Below are positions 61,117 through 64,000 of a stretch of 64,000 nt of DNA, piece after piece. The notes under the pieces were generated by a model. That model was not told the origin of the DNA and did not search any database. It saw only the letters and a program-made list of their open reading frames with translations. Both the position numbers and the translations under genes were made by a program. Source of the stretch: Entamoeba invadens IP1 (Eukaryota > Evosea > Mastigamoebida > Endamoebidae); assembly GCF_000330505.1 (NCBI RefSeq), contig NW_004440426.1, forward strand, positions 832,722-896,721, given 5' to 3'. The first letter of the stretch is position 1. Each line of letters opens with the position of its first letter.

Positions 61117-62138
61117 ATTAATCTGGATTTACATTTGAAAAAGTCGCTTTTATATATTATATTACAAATGAAAATAAATTGATTCATTTGTTTTCAGAAT
61201 ATTAACAATTTAAATTTTTATCAAATTGTTCAAAATATAATATTTGGGAAAATACTTTAGTTAAGTCTGATGAATGTTTGTTGTTAATACATTATAATTA
61301 TTATATCATTGAACAAATTATTTATTTTCTCATTGAAAACAATAGAATAAAAACATCTATGTTATTATTTCAGACTCAATCTTTGGGTATAATTTCAGAA
61401 TACTTGAATGATAAATTCAATTTTAGTTAAAAGTGATGTATTAATTTTTATTTGTATCACAATTATTAATACATATTAAGTGTTCAAAACGTTTATAAAA
61501 ACAAAAATAAAATACATAAAATATATTATAAAAATATGCGCGACTTTATTCATAAAAATTCTAATTTAATTACTCTTTTTACTTTATGTAATCAGTTGAA
61601 TAAAAAATAGTTTAAAATGCTTAAAAAACCAATCCAAATGTTTGGTGTTTTTGTGATTTACTTATTACTTGTTACATTATAAAATAAAAGTCATATAATG
61701 TTTACTAAATTTAGTTTTTGAATAATTATATATGTTTCATTTACTCAAACACAACAATTATTTTTAAATTTCATGAACAATGACGTGTGAATTAATGAAT
61801 AATATTGCTTTTAATTTGAAACAATTGACATTTGAATAAAAAACAAATTTAAAATACGTTTCTAATTTTTTTGATAAAAATTATGTTTTATTGTATGTTT
61901 TGTTTGAAATGCATTTTAGTTTTTAGGTGCACACGTTGACTTTTTCTTGTTAATCAAAATAAAGAAGCAAATACATATTTATTGTAATAACTTTTATTTT
62001 TTTATATGAAATATAAAGTATAAATAAATCGAAGTTTTTTATTTTTTGTAAAAAAAAAATAATTTTCTTCTTGTTTCTAACAGTAAGTATTTTACCTATT
62101 AACGGGTTAAATTATTCAGTTGAAAAACAGTTGAAAAC
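61117..62138. other. Interior of the hAT element, upstream of the transposase
   Basis: About 1 kb of A/T-rich sequence up to the right terminal repeat; probably holds the transposase promoter. No gene seen. Confidence 0.55.
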
Positions 62139-62151
62139 CCGCGAACCTCTA
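62139..62151. repeat. Right terminal inverted repeat of the hAT element
   Basis: CCGCGAACCTCTA, the exact reverse complement of 56234-56246. Confidence 0.92.
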
Positions 62152-62159
62152 ATAGAACA
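62152..62159. repeat. hAT target-site duplication, right
   Basis: ATAGAACA, identical to 56226-56233. Confidence 0.92.
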
Positions 62160-62729
62160 ACTTTTTTTAATCGATATTTTATTTTTTTTATGATTAATAT
62201 AATTAACATTTATTGTTTTTTATTGTTTAAATTAATCTAAACGTGTATTTTTAGATCAAAGAAATTGATTATAATTGAGTTGAATTATACATTATTTTTC
62301 AAAGTAATTGTAATACACATATACAGTAGCCCAGTGAGGGGCACTACCTACACTTTTAATACTTTATTTATTATATCAAAATTTAACTTTATTAACCATT
62401 CAAAAACACACCATTGACTTATAAGAAAGGGTTTATAAAACATTAAAGTATTGGTTGATTTTAAACATAAAATCAAATCTCAAAATTGTTATTTTATTAT
62501 AACTAATGTTATTAAACATTTACAGGATGGTATCAAAATGATACATTAGATGTGCCTTTTGATGAAGATTGTATCATTGATGAAAAAGTGATATATGATA
62601 GTCACTTTATGCGAACTTTTTATCTTGCATATTTTTAAACTCCAATTCTTTACCATTTTCATCAAAACAAAATATCGATTTATTCAATACAAATAACCCT
62701 CAATCTTAAGCGTTTTTTAAAATTACATA
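62160..62729. other. Intergenic sequence between transposons with a short open remnant
   Basis: AT-rich. At 62326 a run starting CAGTAGCCCAGTGAGGGGCAC, preceded by TA, is conspicuous for its GC content and resembles a transposon end, but no partner is seen. At about 62525-62638 a plus-strand frame (WYQNDTLDVPFDEDC...) opens directly after a CAG acceptor-like site and ends at TAA; its origin is unknown. Confidence 0.4.
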
Positions 62730-64000
62730 CAGTCAAAGTCGCTTATTTGTGGGTTTTCTTGCATAAAAAGCTGTCTATTTGAATTTTTTGCAAAGAATTT
62801 TGAAGAACATTCTTTATTTTATTGTAATAATTTTAGCAACATTAAATAAAAATAACGTTTTTGCAATCATCATTTTAATTTTAACTATATAATTATTATC
62901 AATAAAAAAATATTATAATTTCAGTGTTTCAAAATAAATACATATAAACAATCATAAATAATACAAATCTTGTTTATCATAATGCCTTTTTGTTTAAAAA
63001 ACCAAAGAAAACGTACCAAAAATAACACCCGAAGCACACAAGACGATTAAATAACTTTACATCAAACATAGAGAGTTAAAAAGAAAGATTTTTGAAAAAC
63101 CATTCAAATGGAATTTGAAGTATTGCACCCAATACTTCAAATTATCACTTCAGTGTTGAGCAACTCCGGGCTTATAGAAACCATGACATAAAAGAAGAAA
63201 AACACAAAAGAGAATCACCCATTATCAATGCTTATTCTCACATGAAGAAATATGTTGATAGTGCAGTCAAAAATAATTCAAATTTTGACGACTTTGTTTT
63301 ACAACTCGAAGTGGAACAATTCTTAAAAGACAATCCAAGTGAAAACATCATATCCAATATAAGTTCTTTTGTCAGAAGATTTAAAGAAAAGAACAACATG
63401 AAATATAAAACATCGTCTGGACACGAAGATTGTAATGATTTAACAATGTATTGTGAAGATATCGAAAAATCAAGGAAAAATTGAAAAAATATCCATTTCA
63501 AGATATCTACAACGCAGATGAAACATCGTTATTTTACAGACATCTCCCCATGAGGTCACTTTCAACTAAAACGCTTCAAGACTGTGGATATTAAAAAGGA
63601 AAGAATCACACTATTGTTATGTTGTAACAGCGATGGTTCTGACAAAACCAAACTGCTTGTTATTCACACCGAAAAAAACCCAAGAGGAGGTTCTTCACGA
63701 CTCCTTTCAAATTTGGGGGTTGTATAAAAAAGTAATTCCAAAAGTTGGATGTCGACAAAGATTTGGAATGAATTTTTGAAAGAGTGGGACGACGAATTGA
63801 AGAAATCTGGACTTAAAATACTTTTGTTGATTGACAATACACCAACCCACAAACTCATTGTTGAACTTGAACAGATTGAACTTGTGAACCTCCCTCCAAA
63901 CACCACGGCTAAATTCCAACCTTTAGACCAAGGGATTATTGCTTCTTTCAAAAAGCACTATCACCGTGGATATGGTTATTAGAAAACCACCCACACAATA
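62730..64000 (+). mobile_element. pogo/Tigger-like DNA transposon, left part, decayed
   Basis: A TA dinucleotide (62728-62729) precedes CAGTCAAAGTCGCTTATTTGTGG, similar in form to pogo/Tigger terminal repeats (CAGT...CGCTTA). Downstream lies a transposase remnant in the matching orientation. The element continues past the right edge, so its other end cannot be seen. The first ~370 bp after the end are AT-rich. Confidence 0.7.
63130..63982 (+). pseudogene. Tigger/jerky-type (DDE_1) transposase remnant with several frameshifts
   Basis: Pieces in different frames follow the family order. A CENP-B-type HTH end (FVRRFKEKNNMKYKTSSGHED, ~63360-63430) comes first. Next is YNADETSLFYRHLPM, with the first catalytic Asp, then KERITLLLCCNSDGSDKTKLLVI and NPRG. 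SWMSTKIWNEFLKEW follows, then LLLIDNTPTHK (second Asp) and LPPNTTAKFQPLDQGIIASFKKHY (third Asp in LDQG). At least three frame changes, near 63480, 63590 and 63720, and internal stops mean no functional protein. DDE_1/pogo-family identity is secure; the sub-family name Tigger is by resemblance. The remnant runs to near the window edge. Confidence 0.85.

Larger units (their letters stand above)
56234..62151 (-). mobile_element. hAT DNA transposon, complete (5,918 bp), with nested Tc1/mariner copy
   Basis: The element is bounded by 13-bp perfect inverted repeats TAGAGGTTCGCGG (56234-56246) and its complement (62139-62151), flanked by the 8-bp direct duplication ATAGAACA on both sides. Perfect ends and duplication imply a fairly recent insertion. 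It carries a minus-strand hAT transposase (59042-61116) with one frameshift and one nonsense codon, so this copy cannot make a full protein. A Tc1/mariner transposase pseudogene (57124-58194) lies inside, showing nested insertion. The interior non-coding parts are very AT-rich. Boundaries are supported directly by sequence. Confidence 0.93.

Noticed and set aside
1..64000. CRISPR arrays, Shine-Dalgarno sites, operons and tRNA genes
   Set aside because: The window is eukaryotic with spliced genes. I saw no regularly spaced direct repeats with spacers and no tRNA-like cloverleaf; the tRNA array units typical of Entamoeba were not recognised.

Overview
The window is eukaryotic: very AT-rich spacers, mostly intron-poor protein genes, short introns with a GTTTGT donor, and gene families typical of Entamoeba. 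These include giant CXXC-rich transmembrane kinases, a Jacob-type chitin-binding lectin with 6-Cys domains, a polysaccharide (chitin) deacetylase, BspA-like leucine-rich repeats, TLDc proteins, a RhoGEF and an FHA kinase. Cyst-wall genes together with several DNA transposons (hAT, Tc1/mariner, pogo/Tigger-like) point to a DNA-transposon-rich species such as Entamoeba invadens rather than the LINE/SINE-rich E. histolytica. The species call is inference. Two runs of exactly 100 N (2496-2595 and 24825-24924) mark draft-assembly gaps.

Layout. 1-24 kb: a telobox-like Myb protein cut by the left edge, a spliced VWA/integrin-beta-like membrane protein, the spliceosomal helicase Prp28 (3' end in a gap), two TLDc proteins, a MITE, a membrane-anchored polysaccharide deacetylase, an ANTH clathrin-adaptor protein, an FHA-kinase, a RhoGEF, a BspA-like LRR protein, a DEAH helicase resembling TDRD9/Spindle-E, and a Jacob-like lectin with five chitin-binding domains. 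24-33 kb: one 2,793-codon transmembrane kinase whose ectodomain holds 17 copies of a ~71-residue Cys-rich unit. 33-56 kb: a TRIP4-type zinc finger protein, a phosducin-like protein (3 exons), a single-RRM protein, an F-box/multi-TM protein, a short COG2, a second ANTH protein (2 exons), RNA polymerase subunit RPB12 (3 tiny exons), a RasGAP (2 exons), a second transmembrane kinase (4 exons), a membrane-anchored aldehyde dehydrogenase, an MMPL/RND transporter, the NatA subunit NAA15 and a half-LIM protein. 56-64 kb: transposons. A complete hAT element (56234-62151) has 13-bp terminal inverted repeats and a perfect 8-bp target duplication and carries a nested, inactivated Tc1/mariner copy. A decayed pogo/Tigger-like element follows and runs off the right edge.

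How the genes work together. Encystation and cyst wall: the chitin-deacetylase-like enzyme would modify chitin and the Jacob-like lectin would bind it. Surface sensing and signalling: two receptor kinases sharing a juxtamembrane beta-sandwich domain, the VWA receptor, RhoGEF, RasGAP and FHA-kinase. Traffic: two ANTH adaptors and COG2. RNA and nuclear functions: Prp28, RPB12, the DEAH helicase and the RRM, Myb and TRIP4-type proteins. Eleven introns were resolved by joining reading frames. Several place an ACTAAC/GCTAAC-like branch motif only a few bases from the acceptor, and acceptors include CAG, AAG and GAG as well as TAG.
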